Source of the DNA: Nocardioides sp. SR21
Lineage (GTDB): Bacteria; Actinomycetota; Actinomycetes; Propionibacteriales; Nocardioidaceae
Assembly (NCBI RefSeq): GCF_022761125.1
Contig: NZ_JAKWJR010000004.1
Coordinates: 342,582 to 406,581, forward strand
Direction of reading: 5' to 3'
DNA length: 64,000 nucleotides
The translations under genes and the position numbers were made by a program. Below the pieces are notes generated by a model, which had not been told where the DNA came from, ran no database searches, and saw only the letters and a program-made list of their open reading frames with translations. Below are positions 15,559 through 24,420 of the stretch, in pieces; the stretch's first letter is position 1; each line of letters starts with the position of its first letter.

Positions 15559-17832
15559 ATGCCGACCCAGCGCATCACCGACCGCGTCGCCACCTCCGAG
15601 CCTCGCTTCGTGGAGTACCCGAAGCCCGGCCCGGACGCCCCGAACGTCCTCGTCGTCGTGCTCGACGACATCGGGTTCGCCCAGCTCGGCTGCTTCGGCG
15701 CCGGGTTCGACACCCCGAACATCGACCGGGTCGCGGCCGGCGGCCTGCGCTACAACCGGTTCCACGTGACCGCGGTGTGCTCGGCGACCCGAGCGGCGCT
15801 GCTCACCGGGCGCAACCACCACGCCGTGGGCATGGGCGTCACCGAGGAGGCCGCGCTCGGCTTCCCCGGCTACACCGGCCGGATCCCGTCGAGCGCCGCC
15901 ACGATGGCGCGCACGTTGCGCGACAACGGCTACAACACGATGGCGGTCGGCAAGTGGCACCTCACGCCGCAGGTCGAGTACTCCTCGGCCGGCCCGTTCG
16001 AGCGCTGGCCGCTGGGCATGGGCTTCGAGCGGTACTACGGCTTCCTCGGCGCCGAGACCAGCCAGTGGGCGCCGGAGCTGGTCCGCGACAACACCCCGAT
16101 CGACCCGCCGCGCACGCCGGAGGAGGGCTACCACCTCACCGAGGACCTGGTGGACCAGTCGATCCGGATGATCCAGGACCAGCAGCAGGCCGAGTCCCGC
16201 AAGCCGTTCTTCTGCTACCTCGCCCTGGGGGCCGCGCACGCGCCGCACCAGGTCCCGCCCGAGTGGATCGAGCCGTACGTCGGGCAGTTCGACGACGGCT
16301 GGGAGGCCTGGCGGCAGCGCGCCTTCGACCGGCAGGTCGCGGAGGGCGTCGTACCTCCCGGCACGACGCTGACCGAGCGGCCGCCGTGGGTGCCCGCGTG
16401 GGATGACCTCTCGGCCGACGAGCGCCGGCTGTTCGCGCGCTACATGGAGGTGTTCGCGGGCTTCGTCACCCACACCGACCACCACCTCGGGCGGCTGTTC
16501 GACCACCTCGAGGAGCGCGGGCTCGCCGATGACACCCTGGTGATGATCCTGTCGGACAACGGCGCCAGCGCCGAGGGCGGGCCGACCGGCACGATCAACG
16601 AGGCGGCCGGCTGGCTGGAGCTCAACGAGGACGTCGAGACGGCGCTCGAGCAGATCGACACGATCGGCGGCCTCGAGGCCAACAACCACTACCCGTGGGG
16701 CTGGGCCTGGGCCGGCAACGCGCCGCTGCGGCTCTGGAAGCGCTACTCCTGGCTCGGTGGCGTGCGGACGCCGCTCGTGGTCCGCTGGGGAGACCGGCTG
16801 GCCGAGCCCGGTGGGGTGCGCCAGCAGTTCTGCCACGCGACCGATCTCTACGCCACCGTCCTGGACGCCGCCGGCATCGAGGCGCCGGCGAACGTGGACG
16901 GCGTCGCGCAGCAGCCGGTGGACGGCGCGTCGCTGATCGACAGCTTCCGCGACCCCGCGGCCGCCGAGCACCGGACCCAGCAGTACTTCGAGATGATGGG
17001 CTCGCGCGGGATCTACCACGACGGCTGGAAGGCCGTGACCGACCACGTCGCCAACCAGTTCGGCGAGCGCGCCCACGTGCAGGGCAGCCACGACTTCGAC
17101 ACCGACCGCTGGTCGCTGTTCCGGCTGGCCGACGACTTCTCGGAGGCGTACGACGTCGCGGCCGAGCACCCGGACGTCGTACGCCGGCTCGAGGGCCTCT
17201 GGTGGGCCGAGGCGGGACGGAACAACGTGCTTCCGCTGTTCGAGTTCCCCGGTTCGATGGCGCACATGCACCCCGGTGCGTACCCGCTCGCGGAGGCCGG
17301 GGTGTACCGCCCCGGCGGCAGCCCGGTGCCCGTGCCCCAGCTGCCGAGCCAGGTCGGCGGCTTCGTGCTGACCGCGCACGTCGACGTGCCCGAGGGCGGC
17401 GCCAGCGGGATCCTCACGGCGCTCGGCGACCGCCACGGCGGCTGGGCGTTCTACCTGCTCGACGGTCGCCCGGTCGCGACGTTCGCGCTGCTCGACGGCG
17501 AGCGCCGGGTGGCCGCGGCGGACCCGGTGCCGGCCGGGTCGCACGTGGTCGAGCTCCACTACCGCCCGGGCCGCGACGCCCGCGGCGTGATCCTCGTCGA
17601 CGGCGTGGAGGTGGCGCAGGGACCCGTCCCCGGGCTGGTGTTCTTCCCGAACGTCTCGACCGCAGCCGGTGGCCTCCTGGTGGGCCGCGACCGGGGGATC
17701 GCCGTCAGCCGGGACTACCGGCCGCCGTTCGAGTTCACCGGTACCCTCGACCGCGTGGAGCTGCGCAGCGGCGCGCCGGACGCGCGCCCCGAGTCGGCGA
17801 CGGCGATCCAGGCGGCCGTCGCCAGTGACTGA
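15559..17832 (+). CDS. Arylsulfatase (type I, formylglycine-dependent)
   Basis: A 757-aa sulfate-ester hydrolase. The N-terminal metal site is VLVVVLDDIGFAQLGCFG with two Asp. CSATRAALLTGR (Cys74) fits the C-x-(S/P/A)-x-R signature whose Cys is oxidised to formylglycine. Further landmarks are VGKWHLTP, SDNGAS (metal ligands) and LGGVRTPLVVRW. The last 150 or so residues look like a beta-rich accessory domain. There is no signal peptide, so a cytoplasmic location is likely unless it is exported otherwise. The TetR gene overlaps the 3' end by 8 nt. The operator dyad just upstream implies substrate-linked control. The natural sulfate ester is unknown. Confidence 0.94.
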   Translation: MPTQRITDRVATSEPRFVEYPKPGPDAPNVLVVVLDDIGFAQLGCFGAGFDTPNIDRVAAGGLRYNRFHVTAVCSATRAALLTGRNHHAVGMGVTEEAALGFPGYTGRIPSSAATMARTLRDNGYNTMAVGKWHLTPQVEYSSAGPFERWPLGMGFERYYGFLGAETSQWAPELVRDNTPIDPPRTPEEGYHLTEDLVDQSIRMIQDQQQAESRKPFFCYLALGAAHAPHQVPPEWIEPYVGQFDDGWEAWRQRAFDRQVAEGVVPPGTTLTERPPWVPAWDDLSADERRLFARYMEVFAGFVTHTDHHLGRLFDHLEERGLADDTLVMILSDNGASAEGGPTGTINEAAGWLELNEDVETALEQIDTIGGLEANNHYPWGWAWAGNAPLRLWKRYSWLGGVRTPLVVRWGDRLAEPGGVRQQFCHATDLYATVLDAAGIEAPANVDGVAQQPVDGASLIDSFRDPAAAEHRTQQYFEMMGSRGIYHDGWKAVTDHVANQFGERAHVQGSHDFDTDRWSLFRLADDFSEAYDVAAEHPDVVRRLEGLWWAEAGRNNVLPLFEFPGSMAHMHPGAYPLAEAGVYRPGGSPVPVPQLPSQVGGFVLTAHVDVPEGGASGILTALGDRHGGWAFYLLDGRPVATFALLDGERRVAAADPVPAGSHVVELHYRPGRDARGVILVDGVEVAQGPVPGLVFFPNVSTAAGGLLVGRDRGIAVSRDYRPPFEFTGTLDRVELRSGAPDARPESATAIQAAVASD

Positions 17833-18388
17833 GACCGTCCCTGGGCCTGGCAGGCGCGAGCAGCGCAAGGACGACACCCGCCGGGCCCTGGAGGAGGCGG
17901 CGCTCCGCCGCTTCGCCACGGACGGGTACGACGCCACCTCGGTCGACGCGATCGCCGCCGACGCCGGGGTCTCGGCGCGCACGTTCTTCCGCTACTTCCC
18001 GGCCAAGGACGACGTCTTCGACATGGGCCGCGAGGTCCGGCAGGCCGAGCTCCGCTCCGCGATCCGCGCCCGGCGCGACCTCACCGACGGCGAGGTCGTC
18101 CGCGAGGCGGTGCTGGTGATGGCCCGCGGCTTCGCCGAGGACCGCGACCGGGTGCTGCTGCGCCAGGGCGCCGCCGCGAGCTCCGTGGTGCTGCGCGGGC
18201 GGATCTTCGACACGTTCCTGTCGTGGGAGTTCCTCGTCGCACGCGAGCTCGGCGGTACGCCGGAGGCCGAGGCGCTGGCCGCGGCGGGCATCGCGGTGTT
18301 CCGCGCGGCCGCGGCCCGCTGGGTCCACGAGGGCGGTTCGCTCCCGGACCGGGTGGCGGCGGGCTTCGACGCCCTCGGCGTGCTCTAG
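17825..18388 (+). CDS. TetR-family regulator, probably of the arylsulfatase operon
   Basis: A 187-aa repressor. The helix-turn-helix lies at about residues 19-60 (TRRALEEAALRRFATDGYDA, VDAIAADAGVSARTFFRYFP). The C-terminal half is the variable ligand-binding part. The GTG at 17825 lies inside the end of the arylsulfatase gene, an 8-nt overlap implying co-translation. The FFRYFPAKDDV segment after the recognition helix is characteristic of the family. The dyad at 15531-15548 is the obvious candidate operator. Effector unknown. Confidence 0.9.
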   Translation: MTETVPGPGRREQRKDDTRRALEEAALRRFATDGYDATSVDAIAADAGVSARTFFRYFPAKDDVFDMGREVRQAELRSAIRARRDLTDGEVVREAVLVMARGFAEDRDRVLLRQGAAASSVVLRGRIFDTFLSWEFLVARELGGTPEAEALAAAGIAVFRAAAARWVHEGGSLPDRVAAGFDALGVL

Positions 18389-18565
18389 CTAGTCCTCGGG
18401 GTCGTCGAGCCGCGCGAGCCAGGTCGCGAACCGCTCGACGGCGGTCTCGAACTCCGGGTGCGAGTCGACGAAGCCCTGCAGCTGCTCGGCCACCCACGCG
18501 AGGGTGACCTCCTCGTCACCCCGGCGCTTCTCGAGCTCCTCGATACCGCGGTCGGTGAAGTACAT
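18389..18565 (-). CDS. 58-aa DUF6104-like protein next to kgd
   Basis: A short acidic protein, MYFTDRGIEELEKRR at its start, then GDEEVTLAWVAEQLQGFVD and ERFATWLARLDDPED at the end. From memory this matches DUF6104, a small family found beside the Kgd gene in many actinobacteria. The stop directly abuts the TetR stop on the other strand. It lies downstream of kgd on the same strand, with the 46-bp palindrome between them. Function unknown; the consistent neighbourhood suggests a link with 2-oxoglutarate metabolism. Confidence 0.8.
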   Translation of the reverse strand: MYFTDRGIEELEKRRGDEEVTLAWVAEQLQGFVDSHPEFETAVERFATWLARLDDPED

Positions 18566-18590
18566 CTCGACGTCGCCTCTCAGCTCAGGT

Positions 18591-18636
18591 GGGTCTCGAC
18601 AGGATCGACCACCGGTGGTCGATCCTGTCGAGACCC
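18591..18636. repeat. Perfect 46-bp palindrome (member of the GTCGAGAC repeat family)
   Basis: The left arm runs 18591-18613 (GGGTCTCGACAGGATCGACC then ACC) and the right arm 18614-18636. The arms are exact reverse complements with no spacer, centred on ACCGGT. It shares GTCTCGACAGGnTCGACC with the repeats at 24092 and 48409. It lies 11 nt after the kgd stop and could end kgd transcription. Confidence 0.92.
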
Positions 18637-18647
18637 CGTCACCACGA

Positions 18648-21600
18648 TCAGCTGAAGGCCCGCGCCAGCAGGTCCTTCTGCTCCTCGGTGTGGCGCTTGA
18701 CGGTGCCGACCGAGGGGGAGGAGGACTCCGGGCGGCCGATGAGCTCGACCTGGGCGTCGGCGTGCGGCCAGACGTTGACCGCGTAGTGCGGCCACGGGCC
18801 CATGTTCGCCGGCTCGTCCTGCACCCAGCGCACGGCCTTGAGCTTCGGGAACCGCGCGATCTCGGCGCGGATCTCGTCCTCGGGCCGCGGGTAGAGCTGC
18901 TCGATCCGCGCGATCGCGAAGCGGCCGGCGTCCTCGTGCTTGGCGCGCTCGACCATCAGGTCCCACGTCACCCGGCCCGAGCACAGCAGCAGCGTGTCGA
19001 CCTCGTTCGGGTCGGCGGTCGCGTCGCTGATGAACGGGCGGAACGTCCCGGTGGTGAACTCCTCCGGGGTGGACGCCGCCTCCTTGCGCTTGAGCATCGA
19101 CTTCGGCGTGAAGACGATGAGCGGCTTGTGGTCCTCGCCGAGCGAGTGCTGCCGCAGCAGGTGGAAGTACGACGCGGGCGTCGACGGCTGCGCCACGGTG
19201 AACGCCTCGTCGGCGGCCATCGTCATGAACCGCTCGATGCGCGCCGAGGAGTGGTCCGGTCCCTGGCCCTCGTAGCCGTGGGGGAGCAGCAGCACGACGC
19301 CGGACTGCTGGCGCCACTTCGTCTCACCCGAGGTGATGAACTCGTCGATCACCGTCTGGGCGCCGTTGACGAAGTCGCCGAACTGCGCCTCCCACAGGAC
19401 CAGCGCGTCGGGACGCGCCACGGAGTAGCCGTACTCGAAGCCGAGGGCGGCGTACTCCGACAGCAGCGAGTCGTAGACGTAGAACTTCGCCTGGTCCTCG
19501 GTGAGCGAGGTCAGCGGCGTCCACTCGTCGGCGTTGGTCCGGTCGATGATCGTCGCGAAGCGGGACACGAACGTGCCGCGGCGCGAGTCCTGGCCGGCCA
19601 GGCGGACCGGGCGGCCCTCCATCAGCAGCGAGCCGAACGCGAGGATCTCGCCGGTGCCCCAGTCGATCGGGCCGTCGGCGATCGCGGCGGAACGACGCTG
19701 CAGCTGCGGCATCACCTTCGGGTGGACGGTGAAGCCGTCCGGCGGCGTGACGTAGGCGTCGGCGATCCGCTTCATGACCTCGCCCGAGATCGCGGTGCGG
19801 GTCTCGCCGGTCGGCTTGTCCGGGTAGTCCGGGATCGTCGTCCACTCGGACGGCTGCGTGCTGGCCTCGCGCACCTCCGTGAAGACCCGCTCCAGCTGCT
19901 GCTGGTAGTCGCGCAGGACCTGCTCGGCCTCCTCGATCGTGATGTCGCCACGACCGATGAGGGACTCGGTGTAGAGCTTGCGGACCGAGCGCTTCTGCTC
20001 GATGAGGTCGTACATCAGCGGCTGCGTGTACGACGGGTCGTCGCCCTCGTTGTGACCGCGGCGGCGGTAGCAGACCAGGTCGATGACGACGTCCTTGTTG
20101 AACGCCTGGCGGTACTCGAACGCCAGCCGGGCCACGCGGATGCACGCCTCGGGGTCGTCGCCGTTCACGTGGAAGATCGGCGCCTGCACCATCCGGGCGA
20201 CGTCGGTGCAGTACAGCGACGAGCGCGACGAGCCCGGGGAGGTCGTGAAGCCGACCTGGTTGTTCACGACCACGTGGATCGTGCCGCCGGTGCGGTAGCC
20301 GCGCAGCTGCGAGAGGTTCAGCGTCTCCGCGACCACGCCCTGGCCGGCGAACGCGGCGTCACCGTGGACCAGCAGCGGGAGCACGGGGTACTCCGCGCCC
20401 CTGTCGAGGACGTCCTGCTTCGCGCGGGCGATGCCCTCCACGACCGGGTCGACGGCCTCGAGGTGCGACGGGTTCGCGGCGATCGAGACCTTGATCCGGT
20501 CCTTCGAGCCCGCCTCGAACTCGCCCTCGGCGCCGAGGTGGTACTTCACGTCGCCGGAGCCCTGGACGGTGCGCGGGTCGATGTTGCCCTCGAACTCCCG
20601 GAAGATCTGGGAGTACTTCTTGCCCACGATGTTCGCGAGCACGTTGAGCCGGCCGCGGTGCGCCATGCCCATGGTGACCTCGTCGAGCCCGGCCTCGGCG
20701 GCCGCCTCGCAGATCTCGTCGATGACCGGGATCGTGGTCTCGCCACCCTCGAGGGAGAAGCGCTTCTGGCCGACGAACTTGGTCTGCAGGAACGTCTCGA
20801 ACGCCTCGGCCTGGTTGAGCTTCAGCAGGATCCGCAGCTGCTCCTCGCGGGGCGGCTTGGTGTGTGGCTGCTCGACGCGCTCCTGGATCCAGCGGCGCTG
20901 CTCCGGGTCCATGATGTGCATGTACTCGATGCCGGTGGTGCGGCAGTACGAGTCGCGCAGGATCCCGAGGATGCCGCGCAGCTTCATGAAGCGACGGCCC
21001 TCACCACCGAACGAGCCGGTCGCGAACTCGCGGTCGAGGTCCCACAGGGTCAGCCCGTGCGACTCGACCTCGAGGTCGGGGTGGCTGCGCTGGCGGTACT
21101 CGAGCGGGTCGGTGTCGGCCATCATGTGGCCGCGCACGCGGTAGGCGTGGATCAGCTCGAGGATCCGGGCCTGCTTGCTGATCTCGTCGTCGTGCGACGT
21201 CGAGATGTCGGCGGCCCAGCGGATCGGCTCGTAGGGGATCCGCAGCGAGCGGAAGATCTCGTCGTAGAAGTCGTCCTGGCCGAGCAGCAGCTGGTGGACC
21301 CGCTTGAGGAACTCGCCGGACTGCGCGCCCTGGATGACGCGGTGGTCGTACGTCGAGGTCAGGGTCATGACCTTGCTGATCGCGTTGCGCGCGATCGCGT
21401 CGTCCGACGCGCCCTGCCACTCCGGCGGGTACTCCATCGCGCCGACGCCGATGATCGCGCCCTGGCCGGTCATCAGGCGGGGGACCGAGTGGCTGGTGCC
21501 GATGCCGCCGGGGTTGGTCAGCGAGATCGTGGTGCCCTGGAAGTCCTCGATCGTCAGCTTGTTGTCGCGAGCCTTGCGGACGATCTCCTCGTAGGCGGTC

Positions 21601-22397
21601 CAGAAGCCGGCGAAGTCCATGGACTCGGCGGCCTTGATGCTCGGGACCAGCAGCTGGCGCGAGCCGTCCGGCTTCGGGACGTCGATCGCGAGGCCGAGGT
21701 TGATGTGCGCGGGCGTCACGAGGTTCGGCTTGCCGTCGACGACCTCGAACCCGACGTTCATCTCCGGCATCGAGCGCACCGCCTTGACCAGCGCGTAGCC
21801 GATCAGGTGGGTGAACGAGACCTTGCCGCCGCGGGCGCGGGCGAGGTGGTTGTTGATGACCGTGCGGTTGTCCCACAGCAGCTTCACCGGGACCGAGCGC
21901 ACCGACGTGGCGGTCGGCACGGACAGCGAGCTGTCCATGTTCTGCGCGGTGCGGGCCGGGGCGCCACGGAGCACGGTGTACGTCGGCTCGTCCTTGGCCG
22001 GCGCCGGGGCGGCCGGCTTCGACTCCTTGGGCATCGGGCTCGAGGTGCCCTTGGCCGGCTCGGCGGCCTTCGTCTCGGGGCGCGGCTTCGCGACCGGGGC
22101 GGGCGTCGGCGTCGGGTCCTTGTGCTCGACCTGCTGCGGCTTGGCCGGCGCGGGAGCGGCAGGAGCGGCGGGTGCGGCGGCCTTCGCGGCCGGTGCGGCG
22201 GTGCCGTTGGTCGTGCCGGCCGTCGTACCAGCCGTCGTACCGGCGGCCTGGCCGTTGCTCTGGAAGTACTTCACCCAGGTGGGATCCACGCTGCCTGGAT
22301 CACGCTGGTACTGGTCGTACATCTCCTCCACGAGCCACTCGTTGGCGCCGAATTCGGCGGAGGGGGTGTTGGACTGGTTGCCTGGGGAATGCGGCAC
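18648..22397 (-). CDS. kgd: Multifunctional 2-oxoglutarate decarboxylase/dehydrogenase E1-E2 (Kgd type)
   Basis: A 1249-aa thiamine-diphosphate enzyme that handles 2-oxoglutarate in the TCA cycle. The N-terminal segment (NEWLVEEMYDQYQRDPG) is the E1 docking helix. A Pro/Ala/Lys linker spans about 45-130. Residues about 135-360 form an E2-like acyltransferase domain with the DHR motif (STYDHRVIQGAQSGEF). From about 400 comes the E1 part, with MAHRGRLNVLANIVGK, a ThDP site around GDAAFAGQGVVAETLN and VVNNQVGFTTSP. The E1-E2 fusion and the length match mycobacterial and corynebacterial Kgd/OdhA. It starts at GTG 22397. Neighbours are DUF6104 downstream and a divergent lipoprotein gene. Confidence 0.97.
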   Translation of the reverse strand: MPHSPGNQSNTPSAEFGANEWLVEEMYDQYQRDPGSVDPTWVKYFQSNGQAAGTTAGTTAGTTNGTAAPAAKAAAPAAPAAPAPAKPQQVEHKDPTPTPAPVAKPRPETKAAEPAKGTSSPMPKESKPAAPAPAKDEPTYTVLRGAPARTAQNMDSSLSVPTATSVRSVPVKLLWDNRTVINNHLARARGGKVSFTHLIGYALVKAVRSMPEMNVGFEVVDGKPNLVTPAHINLGLAIDVPKPDGSRQLLVPSIKAAESMDFAGFWTAYEEIVRKARDNKLTIEDFQGTTISLTNPGGIGTSHSVPRLMTGQGAIIGVGAMEYPPEWQGASDDAIARNAISKVMTLTSTYDHRVIQGAQSGEFLKRVHQLLLGQDDFYDEIFRSLRIPYEPIRWAADISTSHDDEISKQARILELIHAYRVRGHMMADTDPLEYRQRSHPDLEVESHGLTLWDLDREFATGSFGGEGRRFMKLRGILGILRDSYCRTTGIEYMHIMDPEQRRWIQERVEQPHTKPPREEQLRILLKLNQAEAFETFLQTKFVGQKRFSLEGGETTIPVIDEICEAAAEAGLDEVTMGMAHRGRLNVLANIVGKKYSQIFREFEGNIDPRTVQGSGDVKYHLGAEGEFEAGSKDRIKVSIAANPSHLEAVDPVVEGIARAKQDVLDRGAEYPVLPLLVHGDAAFAGQGVVAETLNLSQLRGYRTGGTIHVVVNNQVGFTTSPGSSRSSLYCTDVARMVQAPIFHVNGDDPEACIRVARLAFEYRQAFNKDVVIDLVCYRRRGHNEGDDPSYTQPLMYDLIEQKRSVRKLYTESLIGRGDITIEEAEQVLRDYQQQLERVFTEVREASTQPSEWTTIPDYPDKPTGETRTAISGEVMKRIADAYVTPPDGFTVHPKVMPQLQRRSAAIADGPIDWGTGEILAFGSLLMEGRPVRLAGQDSRRGTFVSRFATIIDRTNADEWTPLTSLTEDQAKFYVYDSLLSEYAALGFEYGYSVARPDALVLWEAQFGDFVNGAQTVIDEFITSGETKWRQQSGVVLLLPHGYEGQGPDHSSARIERFMTMAADEAFTVAQPSTPASYFHLLRQHSLGEDHKPLIVFTPKSMLKRKEAASTPEEFTTGTFRPFISDATADPNEVDTLLLCSGRVTWDLMVERAKHEDAGRFAIARIEQLYPRPEDEIRAEIARFPKLKAVRWVQDEPANMGPWPHYAVNVWPHADAQVELIGRPESSSPSVGTVKRHTEEQKDLLARAFS

Positions 22398-22571
22398 GGC
22401 TTGTTTCGCCTCTTCCGGTACGTGCGCGGGGGAGTTTCAGTCGTCAAGGCTAGACCCCCACCCCAGCAAATGCAGGGCCAAGGGTCTCAATTCGGCGTGG
22501 TGTGCCGCGAGCCACACAGATGTCACGTTCAATGCCGGGAACGACGACGGCAGTAGGGGAGTCTCGGACCG

Positions 22572-23162
22572 ATGAGAAGTACCGCTCGACGAGTGACGGG
22601 TGCCACAGTGCTCGCGCTCGTCCTGACCCTCGCCGCGGGTGCCTGCAGCGGCTCCGAGGACAGCCCGGACGAGCCGGCGGCGGTCCCGCCGTCGGCCACG
22701 CCGGCCGAGCCGCCGGTCGAGACGAAGGTGCTGGTCGGCAAGCTCACCGGACGCCTCCCGAAGGCCGAGCGCGTCAAGGTCGTCACCGAGATCGGGGCGG
22801 TCGTGGAGGGCTGGACGCAGGCGGCGTACGTCGGCGGCGACTACCCCCGCCGCGACTTCGCCGACTCGTGGCCCGGCTTCACCGCCGGCGCCCGGGCGCT
22901 CGCCAGGAAGGACCAGGCCCTGATGAGCAACCAGGACGTCGGCACCCGGATCGACGGCGTCGAGGTGAGGCGCAGCCGGGTCGTGCTCGACGTGCTGTCG
23001 GTCGAGCAGCTCGCGCGGGCGGTGACCGCCCGGGTCCTGCTCGAGTTCCGCACCACCGGGTCGGTGGAGAAGAAGGTCCGGGTCCAGGGGCGGCTCTATC
23101 TCACCCACGAGGACGCCGGCTGGCAGGTCTTCGGCTACGACATGACGAAGGGAGCGGTGTGA
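22572..23162 (+). CDS. Putative lipoprotein upstream of the LCP gene
   Basis: A 196-aa exported protein. The N-terminus is a lipoprotein signal: basic start, hydrophobic core, and LAAGAC as the lipobox at about 21-26. A Pro/Ala/Glu-rich spacer leads to a soluble domain (about 50-196) with no recognised motif. GGGGAG lies about 10 nt before the ATG. Its stop overlaps the ATG of the LytR-CpsA-Psr gene (TGATG), so the two proteins are made together and may act together at the cell wall. The divergent neighbour is kgd, 174 nt away, with nothing else visible between them. Confidence 0.75.
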   Translation: MRSTARRVTGATVLALVLTLAAGACSGSEDSPDEPAAVPPSATPAEPPVETKVLVGKLTGRLPKAERVKVVTEIGAVVEGWTQAAYVGGDYPRRDFADSWPGFTAGARALARKDQALMSNQDVGTRIDGVEVRRSRVVLDVLSVEQLARAVTARVLLEFRTTGSVEKKVRVQGRLYLTHEDAGWQVFGYDMTKGAV

Positions 23163-24061
23163 TGCTCCGGAGGATCCTCCGTCTGGGCGCGATCGCGCTC
23201 TCGTTCCTCGTGCTGGCCGTGGTCGTGCCGGACTCGGCGGTGAAGAGCACCGAGTTCACGCTGGTGAAGCTCGACCGCGCCGACGGCGTGGACGTCGACC
23301 CGAACCTCATCTGGATCCTCGCGGTCGGCTCCGACGCCCGACCGGGTGAGGACATGCACCGCGTCCGCGGCGACGCCCTCCAGCTGGTCGGAATGGACAC
23401 CCGCACCGGCGCGGCCACCGCGATCGGCATCCCCCGCGACTCCTGGGTCCCGGTCTCCGGGCACGGCTACGACAAGATCAACGCCGCCCTCTACTACGGC
23501 GGCCCGCAGCTCCTCGGCGAGACGGTCGGCAACCTCGTCGGCATCCAGCCCGACTACGTCTTCGTGAGCCGGTTCAAGTACTTCCAGGCGATGATCGACG
23601 AGATCGGCGGCATCACCGTCCGCAACCCGGTCGCGTTCGACGACCCCTACCTCAAGGCCAAGGGGTTCCCGGCCGGCAAGATCCACCTCGGCGGGTACGA
23701 CGCGATGGCGTTCGCCCGGATCCGCCACAACCTGATCCGGGGCGACTTCGACCGGTCGGCCAACCAGCAGCGGGTGCTGCGCGGCATCCAGGCGCGGATC
23801 CACGAGCGCGCAGCGGCGCCGGGCTTCATCGACCGCGGCGTCCTGACCGTGATGCAGCACCTGTCGACGAACCTCTCCCCGGCGGAGCTCTACAAGCTCG
23901 CCCAGGCGGTCGCGCACGTGGAGCCCGGCAAGGTCACCACCTGCGTGGTGCAGGGCAGCATCGGCAACGTGGGCGGCGCCAGCGTGGTGCTCCCGTTCAC
24001 CGAGCAGGCACGCAGCTACGGCGACCAGGCGCGCAAGGACGCGACGATCGAGCGCTGCTAG
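23162..24061 (+). CDS. LytR-CpsA-Psr (LCP) family glycopolymer transferase
   Basis: A 299-aa membrane-anchored enzyme that attaches secondary polymers (teichoic-acid or arabinogalactan-like) from lipid carriers to peptidoglycan. A single N-terminal transmembrane helix is followed by the LCP domain: ILAVGSDAR, the Arg/Asp cluster around GDALQLVGMD and IGIPRDSWV, HGYDKINAALYYGG, GGITV, and FARIRHNLIRGDFDRSANQQ. These are the family's substrate-binding residues. It overlaps the upstream lipoprotein gene. It was probably in one lineage with the wecA-like gene at 38383, which makes the polymer linkage unit; that link is inferred. Confidence 0.93.
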   Translation: MLRRILRLGAIALSFLVLAVVVPDSAVKSTEFTLVKLDRADGVDVDPNLIWILAVGSDARPGEDMHRVRGDALQLVGMDTRTGAATAIGIPRDSWVPVSGHGYDKINAALYYGGPQLLGETVGNLVGIQPDYVFVSRFKYFQAMIDEIGGITVRNPVAFDDPYLKAKGFPAGKIHLGGYDAMAFARIRHNLIRGDFDRSANQQRVLRGIQARIHERAAAPGFIDRGVLTVMQHLSTNLSPAELYKLAQAVAHVEPGKVTTCVVQGSIGNVGGASVVLPFTEQARSYGDQARKDATIERC

Positions 24062-24091
24062 CGGAGACGCGTCAGCGGATCCGCTGATGGT

Positions 24092-24199
24092 GGTCGAGCG
24101 AGCGGCGCCGACCGAGCTCGCGAGGTCGCGACCCGCGTGTCGAGACCCAGTCGGTGAACGCGGGCGCTCGGGTGCGGGGGTCTCGACAGGCTCGACCGA
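24092..24199. repeat. REP-like inverted-repeat element between the LCP gene and tRNA-Arg
   Basis: A roughly 108-nt element with GTCGAGACC (24137-24145 region) and GGTCTCGAC (near 24178-24187) facing each other. It ends GGGGGTCTCGACAGGCTCGA. The last 35 nt before 24199 are the exact reverse complement of 48409-48443. It belongs to the same family as 18591-18636 and 48409-48495. Confidence 0.85.
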
Positions 24200-24208
24200 C
24201 GAAGAGGG

Positions 24209-24281
24209 CGCCCCCGGAAGGATTCGAACCTTCGACTCCTGGTACCGGAAACCAGTGCTCTATCCCCTGAGCTACGGAGGC
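24209..24281 (-). tRNA. tRNA-Arg (anticodon CCG)
   Basis: A complete cloverleaf of 73 nt. The acceptor GCCTCCG pairs with CGGGGGC with one G-T pair. The D-arm is GCTC/GAGC, the anticodon stem CTGGT/ACCAG with loop TTCCGGT (anticodon CCG), and the T-arm GAAGG/CCTTC with TTCGAAT. The discriminator base is G and CCA is not encoded. It reads CGG, an abundant codon in this GC-rich genome, and lies divergent to argS, which charges it. Confidence 0.96.
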
Positions 24282-24408
24282 ATGCGGTCCGCGGTGTGGA
24301 GCCACCACGGACTGCGGATCGAACCCTACAGCGCCCCCCGGGCAGCGGCGAATCGGGTCCAGCGTCCATGGCGGCGATATCGGTTCAGCCGACCGGGTGG
24401 GTCGCCGA

Positions 24409-24414
24409 TACCCT
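24409..24414 (+). promoter_or_regulatory. -10 hexamer directly before argS
   Basis: TACCCT ends 6 nt before the argS GTG, so the argS mRNA is probably leaderless. There is no ribosome-binding site before the GTG, which supports this. Confidence 0.45.
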
Positions 24415-24420
24415 TGGCCG

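Noticed and set aside
18504..22556. Plus-strand open frame of about 1350 codons opposite kgd
   Set aside because: Antisense shadow of a conserved enzyme; the translation is repetitive and featureless.
24062..24420. tRNA-Arg as an integration site for a mobile element
   Set aside because: No duplicated tRNA end, integrase or foreign composition was seen on either side.
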